Part shown: piece after piece, positions 7,303 through 16,031 of the stretch
How the letters are laid out: each line of letters starts with the position of its first letter
Numbering within the stretch: the first letter of the stretch is position 1
Assembly: GCF_016741875.1 (NCBI RefSeq)
Contig: NZ_JAERRF010000003.1
Span: forward strand, 1 to 64,000
Source: Streptomyces coffeae
GTDB taxonomy: Bacteria > Actinomycetota > Actinomycetes > Streptomycetales > Streptomycetaceae
Direction: 5' to 3'
Length of the DNA stretch: 64,000 bases
Position numbers and translations under genes: made by a program
The notes under the pieces: model-generated
Databases searched by the model: none
What the model saw: only the letters and a program-made list of their open reading frames with translations
Told to the model about the DNA's origin: nothing

Positions 7303-10300
7303 TCAGCCGGTGACCGGGGCCCGGCCCGGGGCGTCGGAAGGGCTGGTGTCCACGGGGTGGCCGAGGTGGCCCAGGGCATCGTCGAGCAGGGCGACGACCT
7401 GCTCGGCGGACAGAGCCGCGCCATCCGCGCGCAGTTCCTCCACCGTCTCCGTGCCCAGCGTCGCGGCGGCCCGTGCCGCGGTCCGGCCGGTCTCCTCCCG
7501 TCCCTGCGGTGAGCGCGGCAGCCGGCCGCGCCAGCTGTCGGCCGCTCCCAGCAGCCGTGCGGCGAGTCGTTCCTGTCCGCAGCCGGTCAGGACATCCGCC
7601 GCGTGCTCGGTCTGCTGGGCCATCAGCCCCTCCGTGCAATGCGCCTCGGCACCGCGGACCAGGGCGTCGCGCAGCGTACGCAGTCCGCCGGGCAGATCAC
7701 CCTCCTCCGCGCGGATACGGCCGCCCAGACCACCGGCGACAACCCAGTACTGCGGTGGCGGAGTGCCGCGCTCGGCCCAGTGCATCGCCTTGTCGTAGCA
7801 GGTCCTGGCCGCGGCCACATCGCCGAGGATCAGGTGCGTGATGCCACGCAGCAGGTGGTTGAAGGACCGCACATCCACCGAGCCGCAGCGCTCCGCCTCC
7901 TCCTCGGAGCGGTCGATCAGCTTGATCGCGCCGTCGAGGTCTCCCTCCTGCACGGCGAGGTCGGCGCGGCGGGTGTAGAGGAACGGCACCTCGGTATGCG
8001 CGCCGATCTCACGGGCGAGCCGCTGGGCCTCCTCGTAGGCGGCTCGTGCCTCGGCGAACCGGCCGCGGATGCCGGCCATCTCACCGAATGCGCCCTTCAC
8101 CTGGGCGAGCATCCAGCGGTCGCCGACGCGGGCGCTCAGTTCGCGCAGCTCGGCCCAGTAGTCATCGGCGTTCTCGAGACCGCCGGGCAGATCGATCGCC
8201 ACATGGGTGCGGAACATGAGCGTCACACCGAGTGCCCAGTCGTCTCCGTACGCCCGGCAGTTGGACACCACGTCGTCCATCAGCGGCATCACCGCGGCGT
8301 GGCCATTGAGGACAAAACCGGCAAACGGCCACAGCATCCCAGGGAAACGGGCGGTCCGGGGGCCGGGGTGGGCGCTGTAGGCGTCGCGGATCCGCTCGGC
8401 TCCGAGCCGTGCCTCGTCGTCGTGCATCTCCGGTCCGCGGTACTCGGAGAGCAGGAAGAAGTAGAGCAGCCGCAGGTCCATGAACTGCCAGTAGCGGGTG
8501 GCTGCCGCGTCGATGCCGTCCGTGCCGTCGGGGACAGCGACGGGGACGGGGCTCGGGCCCCCGTCCGGAGCCGGTTCGTCCGCGGCGTTCCGCTCGCCCG
8601 GGAAGTCCGCGCCGTCCGGGAAGTCCGCGCCGTCCGGGAGGTTCTCCAGGGTCAGGGCGGCATAGGCCCAGGCAGCGCCCTCGTCACGGTAGTTGCGCAG
8701 CCACCAGAACCAGCCCAGGGCAAAAAGGATCGCGAAGAGACTGTCCTCGTCGCGCGCGGTCAGAGAACGCTGAAGAGCAGCCCGGATGTTGTCGAGATCG
8801 GTCTCGACATGGCGCAGCCATGGCAGTTGTTCGGCCGAGCGCAGACGTGGCTCGGCGGCGCTGACGAAGTCCCGGAACCAGGCGGTGTGACGGGTGAGGG
8901 CAGCGGCGTGGTCGGCGCGGGCTGCCGGGTCCTCGACACCCCGCTCAGCCGCGTATTCGTGGATCGTCTCCAGCATGCGGTAGCGGGTCTCGCCCGCCGG
9001 GACGGACGGATCGGTGGCCGTCGGGTGCGTGGGGTGGTCGACGACCAGAAGGGACTTGTCGGCCAGCGCCCCGAGCAGTTCCAGAACGTCGTGGGGCGCG
9101 ATCTTTGCGCGGGGGTGTGTATGGGAGCGCGAGGGGGCGTGTGCGTCGGCGTACGCGCCGATCTCGGAGCCCAGGCCGGTGTCGGCGTCGTGGCCGACGG
9201 CGTCGGCGCCGGTGTCGTGCTCGGCGGCGCCGGGCGGCGCGTCCGCGCACACCGCCTCCGCCGCCGCCAGACTCCATCCGCCCGCGAAGACCGAGGCACG
9301 GCGCAGCACGGTGCGTTCCCGCTCATCCAGAAGCTCCCAGGACCAGTCGACGACCGCTCTGAGGGTCTGCTGACGCGGCAGGACGGTTCTGCTGCCGCTG
9401 GTGAGCAGACGGAAGCGGTCATCGAGCCGGTCGGCGATCTGGCGCGGGGTGAGCAGCCGCAGCCGCGCCGCGGCCAGTTCGATCGCGAGCGGCAGTCCGT
9501 CCAGGCGGCGGCAGATCTCGGCGACCGCCTCCGCCGTCGCCGGGTCCGCCGCCGGGTCGAATCCGGGACGTACGCTTCCGGCGCGTTCCACGAACAACTG
9601 GTGGGCGGGGATCGGAGGCAGCGGTTCCAGGGGCCGTACGACCTCGCCGGGCACACCCAGCGGCTCACGGCTGGTGGCGAGCACGGTCACGCCCGGGCAG
9701 TGCGCGAGCAGGGTCTCGGTGAGCCGCGCCGCGGTGTCGATGACGTGCTCGCAGTTGTCGAGCAGGAGCAGCAGGGTGCGATCGGCGCAGTACTCGACGA
9801 GGCGGCCGGTGGGATCCGTTCCGTCCGGACTGCTCGTGCGGCCCTCCAGACCGGAGGCGAGCAGCGCCGTCTCACGGCGGCCGACCGCGCTCAGCACGGC
9901 GCCGGGGACGGCCGCGGGGTGGTCGAGGGGAGCGAGTTCGGCCGCCCACACACCGTCCGGGTAGCCGTGCGCCGTGGACGCGGCGATCTCCTCGGACAGC
10001 CGGGTCTTACCGGACCCGCCGGGGCCGGTGAGGGTGACAAGCCGTGCGGCGCCCAGGTCCTGGCGCAGGGCGCCGATCTCGCTCTCGCGGCCGACAAAGC
10101 TGGTGAGACGGGCCCGGATGTTGCTCTGCGGGGGCGTCGGGGCGGTGTGGCCGGGGGATGGGGCCGACCGCGGGGGTGAGGCGGGCAGCGGGGGTGTGGC
10201 GGGCAGCGGGACCTCGGTCTGCCGGTCGGCGCCCGGTGCGTGCTCGGCGTTGCTCGTGACACGGGATTGCCGGGCGCCGGGTCTGCCGTCCGTGAGCAGC

Positions 10301-11028
10301 AACTGCCGGTGGAGCTCCTTCAGCTCCGCGCCCGGGTCCGTGCCGAGCCGGTCGGCGAGGACCCGGCGCACCTGCTCGTACGCCGTGAGGGCGTCGGCAT
10401 GGTGACCGCCCGCGCGCAGTGCCCGGATCAGCTGCGCGTGGAACGTTTCGTCCAGCGGGTGGTCCGCGACCAGTTCCCGCAGCTCGGGTATCAGGTCCAC
10501 GGCATGGCCGAGCGCGAGGTCGGCGTCGATCCGGCGGCGCAGGGCGGTCAGCCGGAGCGCCTCGGGACGGGCGGCGACCGCGTCCCGGTCCGGGAGGTCC
10601 GCGAGGGCGGGGCCGCGCCACAGGGCGAGCGCCTGACGGAGGGCGGTGGCGGCCGTACCGGAGTCGTCGGCGTCCAGGGCACGTCCGCCGTCCTGGGTCA
10701 GCCGCTCGAAGCGCAGCAGGTCGACGTCGTCGTGGGGGGTGGCCGTGACGAGGCGATAGCCCCCGGGCGAGGAGGCGACGGCGTCCTTGCCGATGGCTCG
10801 GCGGAGCCGGCCGACGAGCGCCTGGAGCGCGGCGGGCGCGTCGTGCGGGGGTTCGTCGGCCCACACCTCGTCGATGAGGACGTCGACCGGGACCGGTGCG
10901 GAGCGTGCGGCGCGGAGGGCGAGCGCGGCGAGCAGCGCGCGGATCCGCGGACCGCCGAGGGGCAGGGTGTTCCCCTGTGCGTCGCGCGCTTCGCTGGTGC
11001 CGAGGATCAGATACCGCACGGGGGCCAT
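7303..11028 (-). CDS. AfsR-like SARP-family regulator with NB-ARC and TPR regions
   Basis: A 1241-residue regulator. Residues 1-95 form an OmpR-like winged-helix DNA-binding domain starting MAPVRYLILG. The BTAD domain follows (about 96-250, ending DPGAELKELHRQLLLT). After a Pro-rich linker comes an NB-ARC/AAA-type ATPase with Walker A LTGPGGSGKTRL (about 340-350) and Walker B LLLLLDNCEHV. The remainder holds helical TPR-like repeats. SARPs activate antibiotic clusters by binding direct repeats near -35 boxes; the large AfsR type integrates nucleotide and phosphorylation signals. The start ATG at 11028 has a good CCTAGGAGA site, so the longer open frame upstream is rejected. No biosynthetic cluster is adjacent, so it is probably a global or distal regulator. 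Confidence 0.88.
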   Translation of the reverse strand: MAPVRYLILGTSEARDAQGNTLPLGGPRIRALLAALALRAARSAPVPVDVLIDEVWADEPPHDAPAALQALVGRLRRAIGKDAVASSPGGYRLVTATPHDDVDLLRFERLTQDGGRALDADDSGTAATALRQALALWRGPALADLPDRDAVAARPEALRLTALRRRIDADLALGHAVDLIPELRELVADHPLDETFHAQLIRALRAGGHHADALTAYEQVRRVLADRLGTDPGAELKELHRQLLLTDGRPGARQSRVTSNAEHAPGADRQTEVPLPATPPLPASPPRSAPSPGHTAPTPPQSNIRARLTSFVGRESEIGALRQDLGAARLVTLTGPGGSGKTRLSEEIAASTAHGYPDGVWAAELAPLDHPAAVPGAVLSAVGRRETALLASGLEGRTSSPDGTDPTGRLVEYCADRTLLLLLDNCEHVIDTAARLTETLLAHCPGVTVLATSREPLGVPGEVVRPLEPLPPIPAHQLFVERAGSVRPGFDPAADPATAEAVAEICRRLDGLPLAIELAAARLRLLTPRQIADRLDDRFRLLTSGSRTVLPRQQTLRAVVDWSWELLDERERTVLRRASVFAGGWSLAAAEAVCADAPPGAAEHDTGADAVGHDADTGLGSEIGAYADAHAPSRSHTHPRAKIAPHDVLELLGALADKSLLVVDHPTHPTATDPSVPAGETRYRMLETIHEYAAERGVEDPAARADHAAALTRHTAWFRDFVSAAEPRLRSAEQLPWLRHVETDLDNIRAALQRSLTARDEDSLFAILFALGWFWWLRNYRDEGAAWAYAALTLENLPDGADFPDGADFPGERNAADEPAPDGGPSPVPVAVPDGTDGIDAAATRYWQFMDLRLLYFFLLSEYRGPEMHDDEARLGAERIRDAYSAHPGPRTARFPGMLWPFAGFVLNGHAAVMPLMDDVVSNCRAYGDDWALGVTLMFRTHVAIDLPGGLENADDYWAELRELSARVGDRWMLAQVKGAFGEMAGIRGRFAEARAAYEEAQRLAREIGAHTEVPFLYTRRADLAVQEGDLDGAIKLIDRSEEEAERCGSVDVRSFNHLLRGITHLILGDVAAARTCYDKAMHWAERGTPPPQYWVVAGGLGGRIRAEEGDLPGGLRTLRDALVRGAEAHCTEGLMAQQTEHAADVLTGCGQERLAARLLGAADSWRGRLPRSPQGREETGRTAARAAATLGTETVEELRADGAALSAEQVVALLDDALGHLGHPVDTSPSDAPGRAPVTG

Positions 11029-11371
11029 TCTCCTAGGTTGCCGATCGCGGAGCGGGATGACGGGCGGGAGCGTGCGCGGGCGATGTGGGGTGGGCCACAG
11101 CGTCGCAGCCGCCCGTTGCCCGGACGGGAACGCCGCGACGGCCGCTGAGCCGCTCAACCGCAAGGCCGCCCGGACCGCCCGCACCACCCGTGCCCGCACC
11201 TCGCACCCAAACCACCCACCCAACACCCCCGGTCCCCGACCCCGCACCCCAATTACCCGCAGGGCGGGCGGCATCGGCAGCCGGAACGCCGTGGGCCGGG
11301 CCCTTGCCCCAGGACACCGCGGGCCGGGGTTGCCGAGGGCCGGGGTTGCCGAGGGCGGCGCCCGCCGCCCG
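11029..11371. other. Gap upstream of SARP gene with 16-bp tandem repeat
   Basis: A 343-bp gap between the asparagine-synthase-like stop and the SARP start, both on the minus strand. It contains a two-copy tandem repeat GGGCCGGGGTTGCCGA (11321-11352) and a long C/A-rich tract (11160-11250). No promoter hexamers or extra gene could be assigned, though the SARP promoter should be here. Confidence 0.4.
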
Positions 11372-13456
11372 TCACAGGCTCGGTCGCGGCACTCCGCCCG
11401 CCACCGCGCGCTGTCGCGGGGCCGCCGTGCCCGTCCAGCAGGTGCCGCGGCGGGAGACCAGCCGCCGCAACCACACCTCGGTGGAGACGAGTTCGGCCAG
11501 GCCGTCCAGGGGCAGCCGCTCGCCCTGGGACGCGGCGCGCAGCGCCTTGCGGACGACGCGGGCCTCGATCAGGCCCGCGTCGGCCAGCAGCGGCGCGTCG
11601 AAGAGGGCCAGCAGATCGCCGACCCAGGTGCGCATACCGGTGCGTACGGCGGCGGTGTGGGCGGCGTGGGAGGTGGCGCCCCACCCGGTGGGGAGGTCCC
11701 GGATGCCGGTTCCGTCGAGGACCGCGCGCAGGACGGCGGCGCGCGCCCCCGGTTGCACTCGAAGCGCTTCGGGGAGCGCGCGGCAGGCCCGTACGACCTG
11801 GTTGTCGAGGAAGGGCGCGTGCAGACGCTGGCTGCGGACCTCCGCCGCCTGCTCGAAGACGCGGTGATCCGCGGCGTAGCGGGCGAGAGCGGCGTCGGCG
11901 CGGCGCTCCCCCGGGCGGCGCAGCAGGACGGGGCGCACGGCCGCTTCCACCAGCCGGACAGAGACTTCCGCCAGTGCCTCTCCGGTCAGCCAACGGGCCG
12001 CGGGGCCGGGGCGGCACCAGGTGAGGGCGGCGAGGGAGGCGGAGACGGCGCCGGGGCCACCGGGCACCTGGTCATCGGTGAAGCGGCGCTCCAGCAGTCG
12101 CGCGGCGGCTTCCTCGACGCCCTCCCTATAGGACGTACGGGCCAGCCTGCGCGCCGCGCGGTACACGGTGAACGGGACGAAGAAGGAGTGGGCCGAGGGC
12201 CCGTCGGCCTTGGCGAGCGCGGTCGCCGGACGCAACAGATGGCGTCTGCGGCGGTCGAGCAGCAGGTCGGCGAGGCGCGCGGGGTGGGCGTCGAGCACTT
12301 GGCGGGCACCATGGCCGACAAAATGGTCGGCGCTGCCCGCGGCGAGCCGGCGCCGGTGGCGTTCGGCGATGACGAGGGAGGGACCGGGCTCGTCGGTGAG
12401 CGCGCCGCTGTCGAGCGCGGCGTAGGGCAGGGCTTCCTCGCCCGCGGCGACGACCACATGGTGCAGCCGCGGGTTGGCGGCGATGGTTCCGGCGCGCTCC
12501 AACTCCGCCTCACGGACGCGGGCCCCGCCTGCCGTGGCGAGGTCGTTGAAGGTGACGGCCAGGAGGCGTTCGCCCGCCTCGGTGCCGTGTCCGAGCAGAG
12601 TGCCGGGCATCCCGGGGAGTCCGGCGGCGAGCAGGGCGAGGGTTGCGGAGGCACTGCCTCCGGACAGATCGGCGCCGATGCCGGGGGCCGGGCCGCCGCG
12701 TGCGGCACGGCGTTCGGCCGGGCCCATGCCGGGGACGGGGCCGGGGTCGAGGCCGCCGGTCTCGGGGGCGTGGCGGGGTGCGGTGAGCCGGGCCCGTACC
12801 GCCTCCACCAGGGCGTCCCGGACGCCGTCCACGGCCTTGTCCTGGTCGAGTTGGGGCGCGGCGACGGCGAGCGAGGCGGTGGGTTCGTAGCCGGTGACGT
12901 CGCGGGCGCCGTCACGCAGGATCAGCGCATGGCCCGGGGGGACGCGTCTGACGCCTCTGTAGGGCGTGCTCTCGCCGACAGCCTCCGGGGAGTCGGGGCA
13001 GGCCAGGAGCGCGCCGAGGTGACTGACGTCGAGCTGCGCCTCGATGAGGTCGGCGAGCGGGAGGGCGGCGGTGGCGTAGGCGGTGCCGCCCGCCCAGTCG
13101 GTATGGAAGACGGGCCGGGCGCCCGCCAGATCACCGGCGATGGTGACGCGGCGGCCGACCTGGGCGACGGCGGTGTAACTGCCGGGCCAGGCGGTGAGAT
13201 GGCGCAGGGCGCCGCCGCGGGCGGCGAACAGGCCCACCCGCAGCTCCTCGTCGGAGGCGCCGCAGCAGCCGAAGACGGCGAGCCGGGTGAAGGGGTCGGC
13301 CTGGACGACGCGCACCTCGTCGGGGCGCCAGTCGCCGACCGCCCACAGCGGATCGGGGTCGGCCCACAGCAGGTGGGCGCCGACCGGTTGGATCGCACGG
13401 CCTTCCGGGGGGACCGGGCCGGATGCGGTACTGCTCCACCCCACCAACCACCGCAT
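11372..13456 (-). CDS. Asparagine-synthase-like protein with degraded catalytic motifs
   Basis: A 694-residue protein with the two-domain layout of AsnB-type amidotransferases and lasso-peptide cyclases. The N-terminal glutaminase-like domain (about 1-200) starts MRWLVGWSST, so the catalytic Cys after Met1 is absent and no glutamine hydrolysis is expected. The ATP-pyrophosphatase domain begins near residue 270 with GADLSGGSASATL. The usual SGGxDS pyrophosphate loop is here SGGSAS, with the Asp replaced by Ala. Lasso cyclases adenylate a side-chain carboxylate to form an isopeptide ring and also lack glutaminase activity, so a role in modifying a peptide is possible, but the loop change makes activity uncertain. 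GGAGG 5 nt before ATG 13456 supports this start; GTG 13468 is an alternative. No lasso leader peptidase or exporter gene is adjacent. Confidence 0.78.
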   Translation of the reverse strand: MRWLVGWSSTASGPVPPEGRAIQPVGAHLLWADPDPLWAVGDWRPDEVRVVQADPFTRLAVFGCCGASDEELRVGLFAARGGALRHLTAWPGSYTAVAQVGRRVTIAGDLAGARPVFHTDWAGGTAYATAALPLADLIEAQLDVSHLGALLACPDSPEAVGESTPYRGVRRVPPGHALILRDGARDVTGYEPTASLAVAAPQLDQDKAVDGVRDALVEAVRARLTAPRHAPETGGLDPGPVPGMGPAERRAARGGPAPGIGADLSGGSASATLALLAAGLPGMPGTLLGHGTEAGERLLAVTFNDLATAGGARVREAELERAGTIAANPRLHHVVVAAGEEALPYAALDSGALTDEPGPSLVIAERHRRRLAAGSADHFVGHGARQVLDAHPARLADLLLDRRRRHLLRPATALAKADGPSAHSFFVPFTVYRAARRLARTSYREGVEEAAARLLERRFTDDQVPGGPGAVSASLAALTWCRPGPAARWLTGEALAEVSVRLVEAAVRPVLLRRPGERRADAALARYAADHRVFEQAAEVRSQRLHAPFLDNQVVRACRALPEALRVQPGARAAVLRAVLDGTGIRDLPTGWGATSHAAHTAAVRTGMRTWVGDLLALFDAPLLADAGLIEARVVRKALRAASQGERLPLDGLAELVSTEVWLRRLVSRRGTCWTGTAAPRQRAVAGGVPRPSL

Positions 13457-13631
13457 CGCCGCCTCCACAGGCTGTGGGCATCCAGGGCAACCAAGAAGTA
13501 GGTGCCATCATGCACAGCATGTTGACGGTTTCGGCATCGAACCGGACAACTACGCGGATCTCCTGGATGTCCAGTGACCACGGATGACCGCAGGAATCAC
13601 CAGGGTTGATCACGCGCGGTGTGCTTCCCAT
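13131..13631 (-). CDS. Small ORF overlapping the cyclase-like gene, possible precursor peptide
   Basis: ATG 13631 is preceded by GGGGGAGG at 7 nt, one of the best ribosome-binding sites in the area, and nothing else explains that site. The frame reads MGSTPRVINPGDSCGHPW, continues through an amphipathic RVVVRFDAETVNMLCMM and then a Trp/Pro/Cys-rich stretch, TSWLPWMPTACGGG. It runs into the cyclase-like gene in another frame and stops only at 13131. The overlapping C-terminal half is probably a shadow, so a functional product might be read mainly for translational coupling. Third-position G/C is weaker than in real genes nearby. It may be a RiPP-like precursor, a coupling leader or chance; confidence is low. 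Confidence 0.25.
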   Translation of the reverse strand: MGSTPRVINPGDSCGHPWSLDIQEIRVVVRFDAETVNMLCMMAPTSWLPWMPTACGGGDAVVGGVEQYRIRPGPPGRPCDPTGRRPPAVGRPRSAVGGRRLAPRRGARRPGRPLHPARRLRLLRRLRRGAAGGPVRRPRRRPAPSHRLARQLHRRRPGRPPRHHRR

Positions 13632-14468
13632 GTCAGGGCCTCCCCCGGCATCCCTGAGGAGTCCATGAGGGAACACCGCCGGTCGCGACGCACCGTTCCG
13701 CCGTGGCCCATGCTGCCACGGTTGAGCCGTACAAGAGCGCAAGGACGCCGACGAGTGTGCGAAGGCACGCGAGCGCGAGCGCGGACCCGGTGCGGTGACG
13801 AGCGCGCCCCTGGAGTCAATCGCGGCCTCAACTGCCGTCCACGGAAAGCAGCTTCCGGTATGCGGGTCGGTGCGGGACAGGGCCGTCCCGCGTCGGGCCT
13901 CCCCCTCCGCGGCCCGACACGGGAAACCCGGTCCGTGGTGGACGTCGTTGACGGGGACGGGTGTTGGCGCGCGATGACGGACCGTGGCGGGTGCTGCTGA
14001 TGAACACCGGTGGGCATCGATGGGCGCTATTCAGCCAAAGTTGCGATGGCTCTCTCAACGCCCTTGCGGATGCCCTGTACTGACCCGGTCCTTCGTCGCT
14101 CACCCTCCACTCGCCCGTCCCGCCGTCGGTCAACACGACAGTCCGGGAGGCGCTGTTCGCCTCCCGGACCAATCCGCCACCCGCGGGGAATGAGGCGGCG
14201 GCGTCCCCCAGCCCACTGGATCCAGTACAGCGGGCCGACCCACGCAGGACCCATCGAAACGTCCTGGCCGCGACTGAGACAGAGCGCACACACGGGCGCA
14301 CAGCCACACACAGCCGGAGCACGCGAACCGCCCTGCACGCCCGTTCGTACAAGAATCTCGCCATCCGGGACACCACCTCTTAACGGTCGGGATGCGGCGA
14401 ACTACGCTGGGTTTACGAATGCCCCGTGCTTATGCCGGGGCGGCCGTCGGTGCTGTCGAGGGGTGCGC
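13632..14468. other. Long divergent intergenic region, no gene seen
   Basis: About 840 bp between the cyclase-like locus and the divergent sporulation-associated gene. Open frames exist on both strands, but none combines a ribosome-binding site with Streptomyces codon bias. The A/T-richer stretch at about 14385-14440 is the likely promoter region of the downstream gene. A possible long leader or small RNA cannot be excluded. Confidence 0.45.
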
Positions 14469-15920
14469 ATGTCCAGGGAGCCACGCGGGCCGAACGAAAA
14501 GCTCGGCACCGTTCTCGCCCTCGCTGGGATCAGCAATGCCGGGCTCGCGCGCAGAGTCAACGACCTCGGCGCCCAGCGTGGCCTGACGCTTCGCTACGAC
14601 AAGACGTCCGTGGCGCGGTGGGTGTCCAAGGGCATGGTCCCCCAGGGCGCCGCGCCCCATCTGATTGCTGCTGCGATCGGCAGCAAACTCGGCCGCCCCG
14701 TCCCCCTGCACGAGATCGGTCTCGCCGATGCCGATCCGGCTCCCGAAGTGGGGCTCGCCTTCCCGCGCGACATCGGCCAGGCCGTCCGCTCCGCGACCGA
14801 GTTGTACCGGCTGGATCTCGCGGGTCGGCGCGGAGGTGTCGGTATCTGGCAGAGTCTGGCCGGTTCCTTCGCCGTCAGCGCATACGCCACACCCGCGTCC
14901 CGCTGGCTCATATCTCCCGCCGACAGCTCGGTGGCGCGCGAGCCCGAGGACGCCGAACCCGCGACAAGCACCACCAACGGCGCGAGCACCGAGGCATTAC
15001 CGCAGCGTGTCGGCCACAGTGATGTCACCAAACTGCGCGAGGCCGCCGAGGACGCGCGCCGCTGGGACTCCAAGTACGGCGGTGGTGACTGGCGTTCGTC
15101 CATGGTCCCCGAGTGCCTGCGGGTGGACGCGGCGCCGCTGCTGCTCGGCTCGTACAGCGACGAGGTCGGCCGCTCGCTCTTCGGCGCCACCGCCGAACTG
15201 ACCCGGCTCGCCGGGTGGATGGCCTTCGACACCGGCCAGCAGGAGGCCGCGCAGCGGTACTACATCCAGGCGCTGCGCCTGGCGCGCGCCGCCGCCGATG
15301 TCCCCCTGGGCGGGTATGTCCTGGCGTCCATGAGCCTCCAGGCCACCTACAGGGGCTTCGCCGACGAGGGTGTGGACCTCGCCCAGGCCGCCCTGGAGCG
15401 CAATCGCGGTCTGGCCACCGCCCGCACCATGAGCTTCTTCCGCCTCGTCGAGGCCCGTGCCCAGGCCAAGTCCGGCGACGGCCCCGCCTGCGGCGCGGCG
15501 CTGAAGTCCGCCGAGGGCTGGCTGGAGCGGGCGCGGGCGGGCGACCCCGACCCCTCCTGGCTCGACTTCTACAGCGCGGAGCGGTTCGCCGCCGACGCCG
15601 CCGAGTGCTACCGCGACCTCCGGCTGCCCCGCCAGGTGCGGCGCTTCACCGAGCAGGCACTCGCCCGGCCGACGGAGGAGTTCGTACGCTCCCACGGGCT
15701 GCGGCTCGTCGTCTCCGCCGTGGCCGAACTGGAGTCCGGGAACCTGGACGCGGCCTGCGCCGCCGGCGCCCGCGCGGTGGAGGTCGCCAACCGCATCTCC
15801 TCCGCCCGCACCACGGAGTACGTACGCGACCTGATGAACCGCCTCGAGGCATTTCGGGACGAACCACGCGTCGCCGAGCTGCGCGAGCAGGCCCGGCCGC
15901 TGCTGGTGGCTCCGGCGTGA
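14469..15920 (+). CDS. Sporulation-associated protein, ORF1590/P56-like, HTH + TPR-like
   Basis: A 483-residue protein. The N-terminus carries a helix-turn-helix region (about residues 10-60) running [20 protein letters not shown] then [15 protein letters not shown]. The C-terminal two thirds are Ala-rich helices of TPR type, for example [20 protein letters not shown]. This resembles the S. griseus ORF1590 product and its S. coelicolor equivalent, annotated as sporulation-associated; the assignment is from memory of the family. ATG 14469 is chosen because GTCGAGG lies 6 nt upstream; the open frame to 14010 lacks coding character. It is monocistronic, and its promoter should be in the long gap upstream. 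Confidence 0.75.
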   Translation: MSREPRGPNEKLGTVLALAGISNAGLARRVNDLGAQRGLTLRYDKTSVARWVSKGMVPQGAAPHLIAAAIGSKLGRPVPLHEIGLADADPAPEVGLAFPRDIGQAVRSATELYRLDLAGRRGGVGIWQSLAGSFAVSAYATPASRWLISPADSSVAREPEDAEPATSTTNGASTEALPQRVGHSDVTKLREAAEDARRWDSKYGGGDWRSSMVPECLRVDAAPLLLGSYSDEVGRSLFGATAELTRLAGWMAFDTGQQEAAQRYYIQALRLARAAADVPLGGYVLASMSLQATYRGFADEGVDLAQAALERNRGLATARTMSFFRLVEARAQAKSGDGPACGAALKSAEGWLERARAGDPDPSWLDFYSAERFAADAAECYRDLRLPRQVRRFTEQALARPTEEFVRSHGLRLVVSAVAELESGNLDAACAAGARAVEVANRISSARTTEYVRDLMNRLEAFRDEPRVAELREQARPLLVAPA

Positions 15921-16031
15921 GCCGTGGCCGGGGCCCTGACAGGGGTTTCCGGCCGATGTCGGTGGCGCAGGTCATGATAGGGATCGACGGTCGGGTGACT
16001 GGACGGTGCGGCGTCTGGGGAGGTGCATGAC

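Noticed and set aside
7603-10179. Long plus-strand open frame of 858 codons
   Set aside because: Antisense shadow of the SARP gene; its product has no recognisable domain and high G+C makes such shadows common.
10787-13501. 904-codon plus-strand open frame
   Set aside because: Antisense shadow of the SARP N-terminus and the asparagine-synthase-like gene.
13610-14376. Search for a lasso leader peptidase, exporter or classical precursor near the cyclase-like gene
   Set aside because: None of the frames shows the conserved leader Tyr-x-Pro pattern or a peptidase domain, so a complete lasso cluster is not present.
14010-14468. N-terminal extension of the sporulation-associated gene
   Set aside because: The frame is open but has poor codon bias, and a proper ribosome-binding site precedes ATG 14469.
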